Origin: Luteimicrobium subarcticum
GTDB lineage: Bacteria; Actinomycetota; Actinomycetes; Actinomycetales; Cellulomonadaceae
DNA length: 64,000 bases
NCBI RefSeq assembly: GCF_002798015.1
Contig: NZ_PGTZ01000008.1
Coordinates: 248,001-312,000, forward strand
Reading direction: 5' to 3'
Shown: positions 8,549 through 16,008 of the stretch, one piece after another
Layout: each line of letters starts with the position of its first letter
Position numbering within the stretch: position 1 is the first letter of the stretch
The notes under the pieces: model-generated
Databases searched by the model: none
What the model saw: only the letters and a program-made list of their open reading frames with translations
Told to the model about the DNA's origin: nothing
Program-made: the position numbers and the translations under genes

Positions 8549-9261
8549 CCGCTGCCGTGCCGCCGACGGGTGGGCGGGCGCCGCGGCCCAGCGGGGCGAC
8601 CGTCCGGCTGGACGGCGTCGAGCCGCTCACGGTCGTCCTGGTGCGGCACGGCGTGACGCCGCTGACCCAGGTCGGGGCGTTCTCCGGCTCGTCCGTCCCG
8701 GGCCCGGGCCTCGCACCCGCGGGTCGGGTGCAGGCCGCGCAGGCGGCCGACCGCGTGCGACGGGTCGGGAGGGACACGTTTCCCGACCTGCCGCGGGTGT
8801 CGCAGGTCGTGGCGTCGCCCATGGTGCGCACGCAGGAGACCGCGGCGGCCCTCGGGCGCCGGCTGGGGCTGCACGTCGCGACCGACGCGCGGTTCGCGGA
8901 GCTGGCGTTCGGCGAGTACGAGGAGCTCGTCCTGCCGGATGTGCGCGACCGCGACCCGGAGTGGGTCGACCGCTTCTACGGCGGCGACGCCGAGGTCGCG
9001 GCCCCGGGCGGCGAGTCGCTGCTGCAGCTCGCCGACCGCGTCGAGGACGGCCTCGCCGACCTCGTGCGCGGCGGCACCGACCGCACCGTCGCGGTCGTCA
9101 CGCACGCCATGGTGGTGCGGGTGGCCGTCGGACGAGCGCTGGGCGTGGCGCCGTCGCGCTGGACGCGGCTGCGGATCGTCCCGGCGTCGCTCACCGTGCT
9201 GCGCCTGTGGCCCGACGGCGACGCGGAGGCGAGCGTCGTGGGGCTGCCGTCCGACCTCTGA
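8545..9261 (+). CDS. Histidine phosphatase family protein (RNase H-less relative of Rv2228c)
   Basis: 238 aa from GTG 8545, which overlaps the upstream stop (GTGA). The phosphohistidine motif VLVRHGVTPL starts at about residue 31. EYEELV and VVTHAMVVRV supply the acid and second histidine. In mycobacteria the gene in this position fuses an N-terminal RNase H type I domain to this phosphatase. Here the phosphatase begins almost at once, so the RNase H half is absent. Substrate is unknown; cobalamin-type alpha-ribazole phosphatases are the nearest remembered group. It converges on yaaA. Confidence 0.88.
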   Translation: MTAAVPPTGGRAPRPSGATVRLDGVEPLTVVLVRHGVTPLTQVGAFSGSSVPGPGLAPAGRVQAAQAADRVRRVGRDTFPDLPRVSQVVASPMVRTQETAAALGRRLGLHVATDARFAELAFGEYEELVLPDVRDRDPEWVDRFYGGDAEVAAPGGESLLQLADRVEDGLADLVRGGTDRTVAVVTHAMVVRVAVGRALGVAPSRWTRLRIVPASLTVLRLWPDGDAEASVVGLPSDL

Positions 9262-9297
9262 CGCCGTACGCGTGGCGGGGGGACCCGGCGCGCCGCG

Positions 9298-10101
9298 CTA
9301 GACGTCGGTGACGACGACCTGCAGCGCCTGCGCCCGGCCGCGCCCCGCGACGAGGTCCGCCGCGAGGATCCGTCGCCCGTCGCGGACGTCCCCGACGAGC
9401 TCGCGCGCCGCCTCGAGCAGCGCGCCCGCGGACCGCGGCGGCGCGCCGTCCCGGTGCACGAGGTGCCCGGTGAGCACGCCCCGCGTGTGCTTCGCGTGGT
9501 GCGACACCACCGACCGTCGTCCCTGGTGCTCCCGCAGGATGACGACCTGCACGTGCTCGGCGTCCGCCGGCGGCTTCCACGCCGCGGCGTACGACGCGGA
9601 CCGGCAGTCGACGACGACGTCCCCGGCGCCACGCGCGTCGAGCGCCTTCGCGAGCGGCTCGCGCCAGGCGCGCGCGAGCGGGCCGACGCCCGGCAGGTCC
9701 GTCCCCATCGAGAGCCGGTACGCGGGAACCCGGTCGAGCGGCGTGACCGCGCCCCACAGCGCCGAGACGGTGAGGACGTCGGCGAGCCGGGACGCGGGGA
9801 CGCCGCCGTCCGCGAGCGCCTCGCCGAGCCGCGCGGCGGCGTAGAGGACGCCCGTGTACACGTGGGCGGCGTGGGCGGCGGGCTCCGTGCGCAGCCGCGT
9901 GTTGCGGGCCACGTCGTCGGCCAGGGACGCGCCGACGCCCAGCAGCTCGAGGGCGTCGGGGCGGGCGCTGACCGCGGCCAGCGCGTCGAGCACGCGTTCG
10001 CGGTGCTCGGTCAGCTCGGGGGCTGACAACGACGCGAGCTCGACGGCGGGACCGGTGGCGGCGGGCGTCTTGCCCTCGGACGGCGGCAGGACGACGAGCA
10101 C
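9298..10101 (-). CDS. yaaA: YaaA family peroxide-stress / DUF328 protein
   Basis: 267 aa. It begins MLVVLPPSEGKTP and carries LYAAARLG and VVDCRSASYAAAW, hallmarks of the YaaA fold. In E. coli YaaA limits Fenton damage by lowering free iron under peroxide stress and binds DNA; the role here is inferred. The late SHHAKHTRGVL segment matches the family's conserved helix-hairpin-helix-like region. The GTG start lies 7 nt after TAGGGT (minus-strand -10 at 10114-10109), so it is probably leaderless. That -10 sits just beyond the stop of the DUF2809 gene on the same strand. Confidence 0.9.
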   Translation of the reverse strand: MLVVLPPSEGKTPAATGPAVELASLSAPELTEHRERVLDALAAVSARPDALELLGVGASLADDVARNTRLRTEPAAHAAHVYTGVLYAAARLGEALADGGVPASRLADVLTVSALWGAVTPLDRVPAYRLSMGTDLPGVGPLARAWREPLAKALDARGAGDVVVDCRSASYAAAWKPPADAEHVQVVILREHQGRRSVVSHHAKHTRGVLTGHLVHRDGAPPRSAGALLEAARELVGDVRDGRRILAADLVAGRGRAQALQVVVTDV

Positions 10102-10116
10102 GTTGTCAACCCTAGA

Positions 10117-10533
10117 TCAGTCCGTGGGAGAGTCCGGACCGTCCGTCCAGCGCAGCACTCCCCACGCGAGCAGGCCGCCGAGCACGTACCCGAGCAGGTC
10201 GGCGGCGGCGAACGACGTCCCGAGGACGAGCCGGGCCGGCCCGAACGCGGCAGCGGCGTCGCGTGGCCACGGCGTGAGCTGCGCCAGCTCGACGAGGACG
10301 CCCGCGGACGTCGCGACGCCCGCCACGGTCCTCGCACCGGCGCCAGGCACCACGGCCCGCACCACGCACGCCACCGCGACCGTCCACAGGATTGTCCCCG
10401 CGAGGTCGCCGCCCGGCACCCGGTCCCGGACGGCCTGGAGGGCGACACCGAGGACCACCACCAGGCACAGCAGCGCCGCGGCGCGGGAGCGCCGCGCGGC
10501 GCGCGTGTCGGGAGCCTCGGTACGAGTCGGCAT
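10117..10533 (-). CDS. DUF2809 family small membrane protein
   Basis: 138 aa with four predicted membrane helices (about 17-35, 45-63, 68-88, 105-125). ELAQLTPWPRDA and FGPARLVLGTSFAAADLLGYVLG match the DUF2809 pattern. Function unknown. Its ATG (10533) is only 18 bp from the divergent ATG at 10552, and both appear leaderless with overlapping -10 hexamers. The yaaA gene follows downstream on the same strand. Confidence 0.8.
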   Translation of the reverse strand: MPTRTEAPDTRAARRSRAAALLCLVVVLGVALQAVRDRVPGGDLAGTILWTVAVACVVRAVVPGAGARTVAGVATSAGVLVELAQLTPWPRDAAAAFGPARLVLGTSFAAADLLGYVLGGLLAWGVLRWTDGPDSPTD

Positions 10534-10551
10534 CCCCGTACGGTAGCGGCC
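10534..10551. promoter_or_regulatory. Overlapping divergent -10 elements for DUF2809 and tautomerase genes
   Basis: The whole 18-bp gap between two divergent start codons is a promoter core. On the plus strand TACGGT (10539-10544) is followed by 7 nt then ATG 10552. On the minus strand TACCGT (10545-10540) is followed by 6 nt then ATG 10533. The hexamers overlap in the palindrome CCGTACGG, so one polymerase footprint should exclude the other. Confidence 0.6.
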
Positions 10552-10938
10552 ATGGCTCAGGTGAAGGTCTACGGCAGACGGTCGGTGTGGGCGCCGCGGC
10601 GCGCGGTGCTGTCCGACGCGATCCAGAGTGCGCTCCACGTCGCGTGGGAGCTCCCCGAGGACAAGCGCTTCCAACGCTTCTGCTGGCTCGACGACGACGA
10701 CCTCGTCGCGCCGCAGCGGTCCGCGGACTACCTGGTCGTCGAGATCGTGTGCTTCACCGGGCGGTCCCTGGACGCCAAGCGCGCCGTCGTCCGCGCGTTC
10801 TACGACGACGTGGCCCCTGCCGTCGGCCTCGCCGCGGACGACCTGGAGGTCGTCGTCCTGGAGTCGCCGCGCGAGAACTGGGGGATCCGCGGACGCAGCG
10901 GCGACGAGCTCGCGCTGACGTACCGCGTCGACGTCTGA
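10552..10938 (+). CDS. Tautomerase-superfamily protein lacking the N-terminal proline
   Basis: 128 aa with the tautomerase (4-oxalocrotonate-type) beta-alpha-beta pattern: LSDAIQSALHVAW, a fusion-length second half, FTGRSLDAKRAVVRAFYDD and the C-terminal PRENWGIRGRSGDELALTYRV. These match a known family whose members also begin MAQ-hydrophobic-K. The catalytic Pro-1 of classic tautomerases is replaced by Ala after Met, so ordinary tautomerase chemistry is doubtful. Leaderless start from TACGGT. Confidence 0.8.
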   Translation: MAQVKVYGRRSVWAPRRAVLSDAIQSALHVAWELPEDKRFQRFCWLDDDDLVAPQRSADYLVVEIVCFTGRSLDAKRAVVRAFYDDVAPAVGLAADDLEVVVLESPRENWGIRGRSGDELALTYRVDV

Positions 10939-10968
10939 TCCGCGCGCGCCGTACTGCCCGGTGCCAGG

Positions 10969-11184
10969 ATGAGGAGCGAGGGGGTGGGGCAGGTGCGTCG
11001 GACGACGTGGCTGTGGCTCGTGGGGGCGGCCGTCGTGGTCGTGGTGCTCGCGTGGGGCATCAGCGGCGAGCGTCCGTTCGTGAGCTGGACGATCGGCCGC
11101 CTCTGGGTGGTCCTTCTGGGAGCCGTGATGGTCCGCTCGGTGGCACCCGGTGCAGCTGGACCCCCGCCGCGACCGGTAGGCTGA
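10969..11184 (+). CDS. Small two-helix membrane protein, unknown
   Basis: 71 aa if started at ATG 10969; GTG 10993 is an alternative nearer a GGGGCAGG site. Two hydrophobic segments (about residues 13-31 and 41-57) separated by a short polar loop, then a Pro-rich tail. I do not recognise it. It ends 3 bp before rnpB and could contain the rnpB promoter, so its reality as a gene is uncertain. Confidence 0.4.
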   Translation: MRSEGVGQVRRTTWLWLVGAAVVVVVLAWGISGERPFVSWTIGRLWVVLLGAVMVRSVAPGAAGPPPRPVG

Positions 11185-11186
11185 AC

Positions 11187-11595
11187 GGGCGGACGAGTCG
11201 GTCGGACGGCCGCGTCGGCCCCGGTCCGCCGGGACCGCCGAGGAACGTCCGGGCTCCGAAGGGCAAGGTGGTGGGTAACGCCCACCCGGGGTGACCCGCG
11301 GGACAGTGCCACAGAGAACAGACCGCCTCCGGTTCCGACCGGCGGTAAGGGTGAAACGGTGGTGCAAGAGACCACCAGCGTGCCGGGTGACCGGTGCGGC
11401 TCGGTAAACCCCACCTGGAGCAAGGTCAGACAGACTGTGTTGGAGGGCGGCCCGCCCGATTCTCTCCGGAGAAGCGCAGTCGGGTAGACCGCTGGAGGCG
11501 TGCGGCAACGTACGTCGTAGATGGATGGCCGTCGCCCGCGCGGGGGCAACCGCGCGCGGGAACAGAACCCGGCGTACAGACCGACTCGTCCGCTT
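11187..11595 (+). ncRNA. rnpB: RNase P RNA (type A)
   Basis: Catalytic RNA that trims the 5' leader of tRNA precursors. Universal core segments are present in order: GAGGAACGTCCGGGCTCC, GGTAACGCCCACCCGG, GACAGTGCCACAGAGA, GCAAGAGACCACC, GTAAACCCCACCTGGAGCA, AGACCGCTGGAGG, TAGATGGATGGCCGTC and ACAGAACCCGGCGTACAGA. Helix P1 is a perfect 15-bp pairing of 11189-11203 with 11579-11593, which sets the ends. TAGGCT at 11177-11182 is a good -10 just before the 5' end. A decayed integrase follows immediately on the other strand. Confidence 0.97.
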
Positions 11596-11670
11596 TATAG
11601 CCTCTGACCTGCAGGTTGCGTTTCCGGGCCCCTCGGCAGGAGCAGGGCAGCAACAGGACGCTTCCGGAGG

Positions 11671-12303
11671 TCACGCGGCAGGCACGTCGTCCGCGGCCTC
11701 CGAAGACTCCCGGGCCTCGCGCTCGGCTGACCTCTTCGCCAGCACCTCAAGACGCCTCTCGGGGTCTTGACGGACGCCCCGTGCCGGATCAGGAGCGAGG
11801 CGTAGTAGTGGCGTAGGTCGTGCATCGTCCACACGTCCTCCATGCCGGCGCGCTGGCGAGCGACCACCAGGTCGTGGGAGAACCGAACTCGCTTGTGCGG
11901 GCCGCCCTGGCGCCGGCTGAAGACGAGCCCCGTGCTCGTCCCCCCGAACCGCTCGCGGTGTTCCTCCAAGAGGTCGAGAGTCACGTCGCTCAGAGGCACG
12001 AGGCGATAGGACGCAGTGGTCTTCACGCCCTTCGCGGGTGGGTCCGCGAGCATGCGGTCCGTGACCGCCTGGTTGAACACCCCCGACACGAAGCGCATGA
12101 CCATCGTGGTGGTCGACGGTGCGAGCTTGAGCTGCATGGCGCGAACCAGCCGTTGGATGTCGGTGCGCGAGGTGGTGTCCAGGGCCTACGCCCCCATCAC
12201 GTCGTAGACGTGGTCGCGGAAGTGGCTACGCACGAGCGCACGCTTCGAGTCCGCGCGCTGCTGCAGCTCGCGCCACCCCTCGACCGACGTTCTGGGTGTC
12301 CCC
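11671..12303 (-). pseudogene. Decayed tyrosine recombinase (phage/ICE integrase)
   Basis: Integrase remains read on the minus strand. An N-terminal-like piece with WRELQQRADSKRALVRSHF ends in an in-frame TAG (12188-12186). It resumes as ALDTTSRTDIQRLVRAM and NQAVTDRMLAD. The region that should carry the first catalytic Arg is missing after AKGVK. The piece with HDLRHYYASLLIRHGASVK keeps the H-x-x-R box. After that there is a frameshift and deletion: the C-terminal tail PERRLEVLAKRSAERE follows in another frame to TGA at 11671, and the catalytic Tyr segment is gone. The protein cannot be active. Its 3' end points at rnpB, 75 bp away, as expected if the element integrated beside the RNA gene. 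Confidence 0.85.
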
Positions 12304-12429
12304 CACCACCGACCCCTCGTGCTGAACGCCGTGGCGGTCCCGCTCGTACGCTACGACCAGTTCCTGATTGCCAACGCACGCCGCGAGGTTCGGGCTGAGG
12401 TCCGTGCCGCCAAGCGCGAGGAGACCTGA
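12304..12429 (+). pseudogene. C-terminal fragment of an unidentified gene
   Basis: Open frame ending TGA 12427-12429, overlapping the next ATG (TGATG). The legible end, with VPLVRYDQFLIANARREV and a Glu/Arg-rich tail, looks like a genuine protein C-terminus, but its upstream part runs into the integrase remains, so a deletion probably joined them near 12300. Family not recognised. Confidence 0.4.
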
Positions 12430-13034
12430 TGGCCGAGCAGCCCCCCGTCGCCAGCCGCATTCGCAGAACCCTGTCCGCCTACCGGCGACACTCGTGGATC
12501 TTCGCCGGCTCAGGGGTTGCCATGTGGGTGCTCGCGGTCGTTGTCCTGTGGGCCGCGGGCTTCCCCGACGACGGTTTCGTCAGCGGGCTCGCGACCTTCC
12601 TGATGGGGATCGGGCTCGTGGCACTGGTCGTCGGTCTCGGTGCACTGGCTTTCAGTCTGCGGATGGTTCGGTACGTGCACCGTTACCCCACGCAGCTTCT
12701 GCCGGTGCGGCAGTCGTTCGACTCCTTGGGTGGGTCACCGATCCTGGCGCTGGGCGACGACGGTCAGCACCCGCTGTTCCTGGTCGCGATGAGGCAGCGG
12801 TGGGACCTGTTCACCTCACTCGACCAGGTGTTGTTCTGCGGTCGCCCCGACCGGCGAGGTGTCATCGCGACGCAAGATGGTCAGAACATCATCTGGTCCC
12901 GCGGGCCGAGGGGTGGTGCGCGGCACCGGAACTGGCTCGCACGCAAGGTGGCCCGGCTCAACGCTCAGCCGAGCGCCGACCCCGCGCATCCGGCTGGCGG
13001 ACGGGTGGCCGACTTCTGGGGCGGCGACCAGTGA
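12429..13034 (+). CDS. Unknown membrane protein of the accessory patch
   Basis: 201 aa with two hydrophobic segments (about 24-45 and 54-77), then a cytoplasmic-looking domain with GGSPILALGDDG, FTSLDQVLFCGR and a basic C-terminus. I do not recognise a family. The start ATG overlaps the stop of an upstream fragment, so it was once the second gene of an operon. No domain suggests a toxin or enzyme. Confidence 0.6.
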   Translation: MAEQPPVASRIRRTLSAYRRHSWIFAGSGVAMWVLAVVVLWAAGFPDDGFVSGLATFLMGIGLVALVVGLGALAFSLRMVRYVHRYPTQLLPVRQSFDSLGGSPILALGDDGQHPLFLVAMRQRWDLFTSLDQVLFCGRPDRRGVIATQDGQNIIWSRGPRGGARHRNWLARKVARLNAQPSADPAHPAGGRVADFWGGDQ

Positions 13035-13094
13035 GGAACCGAGAGCTGGACCGGATGGCGGACCTGTTCGCCCCGGGCTGACAGCGTCGGCGAG

Positions 13095-13283
13095 ATGGGT
13101 CTGTACGTCGTCGTCTCGCATGACCCACAGTCCGACGGGTTCTCCACCTACGGTGACCCTGCCCCCGGCGAGCGGGCCACGATTCGTGCCGCCATCTTGC
13201 GCCAGGACTTCGACCGCGCCGGCCTGGACGACGTCAGGATCACCCTCGGCCGCCGCCCGGAGGAGCCGGCAGGCGGCGGGTAG
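13095..13283 (+). CDS. Small hypothetical protein
   Basis: 62 aa, begins MGLYVVVSHDPQ and contains FSTYGDPAPGERATIRAAIL and a Pro-rich tail. Only a weak GGCGAG site precedes the ATG. No recognised family. Composition is like its neighbours. It lies between an unknown membrane protein and a frameshifted gene, so it may be intact cargo or residual coding DNA. Confidence 0.4.
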   Translation: MGLYVVVSHDPQSDGFSTYGDPAPGERATIRAAILRQDFDRAGLDDVRITLGRRPEEPAGGG

Positions 13284-13289
13284 CCTCGA

Positions 13290-13640
13290 ATGACGGGGAT
13301 GTTCGCGAAGGACACCAGGTCCGACGCGGGAACGAAGGCCGTGGCTGCAGAAGCTCAGGCCGCGAGGCGCAGGAGAAGGAACGGGCTGCCGCCGATCGCA
13401 AGGCGCAGGCCGATGCCCGGATGGAGCGGTTCAGTTCACGAGCCGCCGGGCGGGGGACGAGTCGATCCCGATGTCGCGGGTGTCCTCGGTGAAGGTGAAG
13501 AAGTCCAGCCTGACCGAGAAGATCTCGATCTACACCCCGGGATAGCACGATCGAGTTCACGGCATACGTCGGGCAGGGCTACCCGATCGCCGAGGTGATC
13601 CGGGGGCTGATGGCACGTTCCCAGACGAGCCGCGCAGTCA
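13290..13640 (+). pseudogene. Frameshifted gene for a bacterial PH-like domain protein
   Basis: A protein can be followed across three frames. Frame 1 begins MFAKDTRSDAGTKAV (from 13299), frame 2 continues EAQEKERAAADRKAQADARM (13353-13427), and frame 3 continues SIPMSRVSSVKVKKSSL to YTPG and TAG 13542. After dropping one C of a CCCC run, the text continues DSTIEFTAYVGQGYPIAEV and IRGLMA. The second half resembles small PH-like domains that end in two strands and a helix. Several indels, plus loss of a middle piece, mark it as decayed. The family call is from pattern memory only. Confidence 0.5.
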
Positions 13641-13845
13641 CGAGGATGTGCCCGTCGCGCTGCGTGTCGCGCGGCGGGATGTCGTGGCCGTTGAGGATCC
13701 GCTGCTCGGACCTGCGCGCGGAGTCCCAGGAGTGCCCACCGGTGAGGTGAACGCGGAAGAGCGGGCTGCGGCCATGGCACCAGTGTGCCCGTCGGTCGGT
13801 TCCGTCGGGCGGGCCGTTGCATGCCTCACAGCACGGCAGGGCCAA
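13627..13845 (-). pseudogene. Truncated unknown gene
   Basis: Minus-strand frame with CCEACNGPPDGTD, RRAHWCHGRSPLFRVHL, ILNGHDIPP and HILVTARLVWER, coherent protein-like text with several Cys and His. At about 13627 it runs into the reverse of the PH-like remnant and loses sense. It looks like the N-terminal part of a mobile-element cargo gene, cut by a deletion. The start is uncertain (TTG 13845 or further upstream). Confidence 0.35.
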
Positions 13846-13921
13846 CGCGGCGTAGAAATAATAGTGGTGTTTAAGCGCTCAATTGATAGAATCGTTTGTA
13901 TCGTGACCTGAGGAGGATGCC
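13846..13921 (+). promoter_or_regulatory. AT-rich promoter/operator of hipBA
   Basis: This short stretch is far more AT-rich than its surroundings. TAGAAT (13887-13892) is a candidate -10. Two adjacent palindromes, AGCGCT (13874-13879) and TCAATTGA (13879-13886), sit directly upstream of it, a likely place for HipB autorepression. A strong AGGAGG (13911-13916) precedes the hipB ATG. Confidence 0.5.
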
Positions 13922-14257
13922 ATGCCACCCCGAACGTACTCGCCCGCCACTCGAGAGGCACTGCGCCTCCTGGGCACGCAGATCGCGGCCGCGCGGCGCG
14001 AGCGCCGGTGGACGGCGGCGGACCTTGCCGAGCGCGCCGGCATCACCACGGTCACGCTGCGCCGCGTGGAGCACGGTCAGCCTGGCGTGGCGATCGGCAC
14101 CGCTTTCGAGGTCGCGACCCTGGTCGGCGTCCCCCTGTTCGTCCCCGACTCCGACCTGGCGTCGCTGGCCGGCGCACGCGCACGGGCCGCAGATCAGCTC
14201 GCCCTGCTGCCCGCCCGGGTGCGCGAACGGGCAGGAGACGACCGTGACGACTTCTGA
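13922..14257 (+). CDS. hipB: HipB-type XRE family antitoxin
   Basis: 111 aa. The helix-turn-helix lies at about residues 15-70 (LGTQIAAARRERRW, DLAERAGITTVTLRRVEHG). The C-terminal part is Ala/Arg rich and would contact HipA. Antitoxins of this type bind their own promoter and neutralise the HipA kinase. The stop overlaps the hipA start by 14 bp, the usual toxin-antitoxin arrangement. It has a strong Shine-Dalgarno and an AT-rich upstream region with palindromes. Confidence 0.88.
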   Translation: MPPRTYSPATREALRLLGTQIAAARRERRWTAADLAERAGITTVTLRRVEHGQPGVAIGTAFEVATLVGVPLFVPDSDLASLAGARARAADQLALLPARVRERAGDDRDDF

Positions 14258-15491
14258 GCTCGACGAGCTGTTCGTCTGGGCGTGGCTGCCCGGCGCCGCC
14301 GAACCCGTCGTCACGGGCCGCGTCTTCCGCAGCGGTACGCGCTTCCGCTTCCAGTACGGGCGCTCCTACCTGGGACGCCCGGGCGCCGTCGCGCTCTACG
14401 CCCCGGAGCTCCCCCTGGTGCGGGGGCCCATCGACCCCGTCAACAACCTGGACATCGCCGGGTGCCTCGACGACGCCGGACCGGCCTCGTGGGGGCAACG
14501 CATCATCCTCGCGCGCCACCAGGGCCGCCTCGACAAGACCTCGGACACCGGCGACCTGGACCGCCTCGTGTACTTCGCCGAGTCCGGGTCCGACCGCATC
14601 GGGGCCCTGGACTTCCAGGCTTCCGCCACGCAGTACGTGCCGCGGACCGCAGCCACCCGGGCAGACCTGGGCCAGCTGCTGACCGCTGCCGACGACCTGG
14701 AGGAAGGACGCCCGCTGACGCCCGCCCTCGCGGAGGCGCTGCTGCGGGGCACGTCGATCGGCGGGGCACGCCCCAAGGCCCTGCTCGACGACGGCGACCG
14801 CAAGCTCGTGGCGAAGTTCTCCTCCACCACCGACACCTACCCGGTGGTGCGCGCCGAAGGCGTGGCGATGAACCTGGCACGCCGCGTCGGCCTCAACGTG
14901 GCCGCCACCGAGGTGATCTCGGTGCTGAACCGGGACGTGCTGCTGGTGGACCGGTTCGACCGCGGCCCGGGCGCTACCCGGCGGATGATGGTCTCCGCCC
15001 TGACGATGCTCGGGCTGCACGAGATGGTCGCCCGGTACGCGACCTACGTCGACCTGGCGGACCTGATCCGGGCCCGGTTCACCGACCCGGGCGCCACCCT
15101 GCGTGAGCTGTTCACGCGGATCGTGTTCAACGTCGCTGTCGGCAACACCGACGACCACGCCCGCAACCACGCCGCGTTCTGGGACGGGGACATGCTGACC
15201 CTGACCCCGGCGTACGACGTGTGCCCGCAGGTGCGTTCGGGTGGTGAGACGGCGCAGGCGATGGCGATCGGACGCGGCGGGGAGCGCGACTCGCGGTTCT
15301 CCGTGTGCGTGAACGCGGCTGCGGAGTACCTGCTCACGCGCGGGCAGGCCAAGGAGATCGTCGACCGGGTGGTCTCGACGATCCACGAGCAGTGGGACGA
15401 CGCGGCCGAGGAGGCCCTGCTGACCGACGCGGACCGACTCGCGTTGTGGCACCGACAGATCCTGAACCCGTCGGTCTTCTACGACGCATAG
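14244..15491 (+). CDS. hipA: HipA-type serine/threonine kinase toxin
   Basis: 415 aa, full length for HipA. Kinases of this family phosphorylate a glutamyl-tRNA synthetase or other target and cause growth arrest and persistence. The N-terminal subdomain has the GRVFRSGTRFRFQYG beta region. The glycine-rich loop is SIGGARPKALL with KFSS nearby for ATP. The catalytic loop is NTDDHARNH (about residues 300-308), and AYDVCP carries the metal-binding Asp. All key residues look intact, unlike the surrounding remnants. The start is GTG 14244 with GGAG 8 nt upstream. The in vivo target is unknown. Confidence 0.9.
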   Translation: MTTSELDELFVWAWLPGAAEPVVTGRVFRSGTRFRFQYGRSYLGRPGAVALYAPELPLVRGPIDPVNNLDIAGCLDDAGPASWGQRIILARHQGRLDKTSDTGDLDRLVYFAESGSDRIGALDFQASATQYVPRTAATRADLGQLLTAADDLEEGRPLTPALAEALLRGTSIGGARPKALLDDGDRKLVAKFSSTTDTYPVVRAEGVAMNLARRVGLNVAATEVISVLNRDVLLVDRFDRGPGATRRMMVSALTMLGLHEMVARYATYVDLADLIRARFTDPGATLRELFTRIVFNVAVGNTDDHARNHAAFWDGDMLTLTPAYDVCPQVRSGGETAQAMAIGRGGERDSRFSVCVNAAAEYLLTRGQAKEIVDRVVSTIHEQWDDAAEEALLTDADRLALWHRQILNPSVFYDA

Positions 15492-16008
15492 GCGCGGGTG
15501 TTCGCTCGGTCCGAGCCCCCGGGAGCCCTTCGCGTCGACCCGTTCGTCCAAACGTCGCCGAGCCGCCATCCATCTGGTGGGGCTCGGAACGTCGCTGCCC
15601 CGGTCGACGTCGCGAGTGACGACGGCATCGACTCGTCCCGGTGAGCTCCTTGCGTAACGGCGATCGTTTCGTCGTGCGGCCCCGTGACCGTTTCGAAGAC
15701 CGCGCCCCTGTTCCGCTCACGAGCGGTGGTGAGTCGGGGGCGACGCTGGACGCAGCACTCCAGCACGACCTCCACCTGGGCCCATTCACCACGTGGTGAC
15801 TGACTCCCCCTCCTTGGCACGCTGCCGGAGAAGCGGCCGCAGCTCGTTCGTCGAAGGCCGCGACGGGCTTGCCCGGGCCGTCGCCCCGCCGGCAGTGGGG
15901 AGGCATGGCGACGGGTGTGGAGCGCGGGTGCACGGCGTGGGGGCCCGCGGATCCCTACGATGAGACCCCGCTGCCCGCGGACGACGACGATCGCTGAGGA
16001 GACGCCCG
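15492..16008. other. Intergenic region between hipA and the MMPL gene
   Basis: About 517 bp with no convincing gene on either strand. It holds a 14-bp perfect palindrome (15786-15799), a TACGAT -10 candidate (15956-15961) for the transporter gene and a 10-bp match (15629-15638, CGACTCGTCC) to the 3' end of rnpB. It probably includes the right edge of the accessory patch. Confidence 0.55.
15786..15799. promoter_or_regulatory. Perfect 14-bp palindrome, possible operator
   Basis: TCACCACGTGGTGA is perfectly symmetric. It lies about 210 bp upstream of the MMPL transporter. TetR-family regulators often control such transporters from sites like this, but no regulator gene is adjacent. Confidence 0.35.

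Noticed and set aside
13648-13911. Plus-strand frame opposite the truncated gene
   Set aside because: No coherent protein pattern; the minus strand reads better, and this stretch includes the hipB promoter.
15492-15950. Minus-strand frame with residual transposase-like look
   Set aside because: No transposase motif or terminal repeats could be identified.
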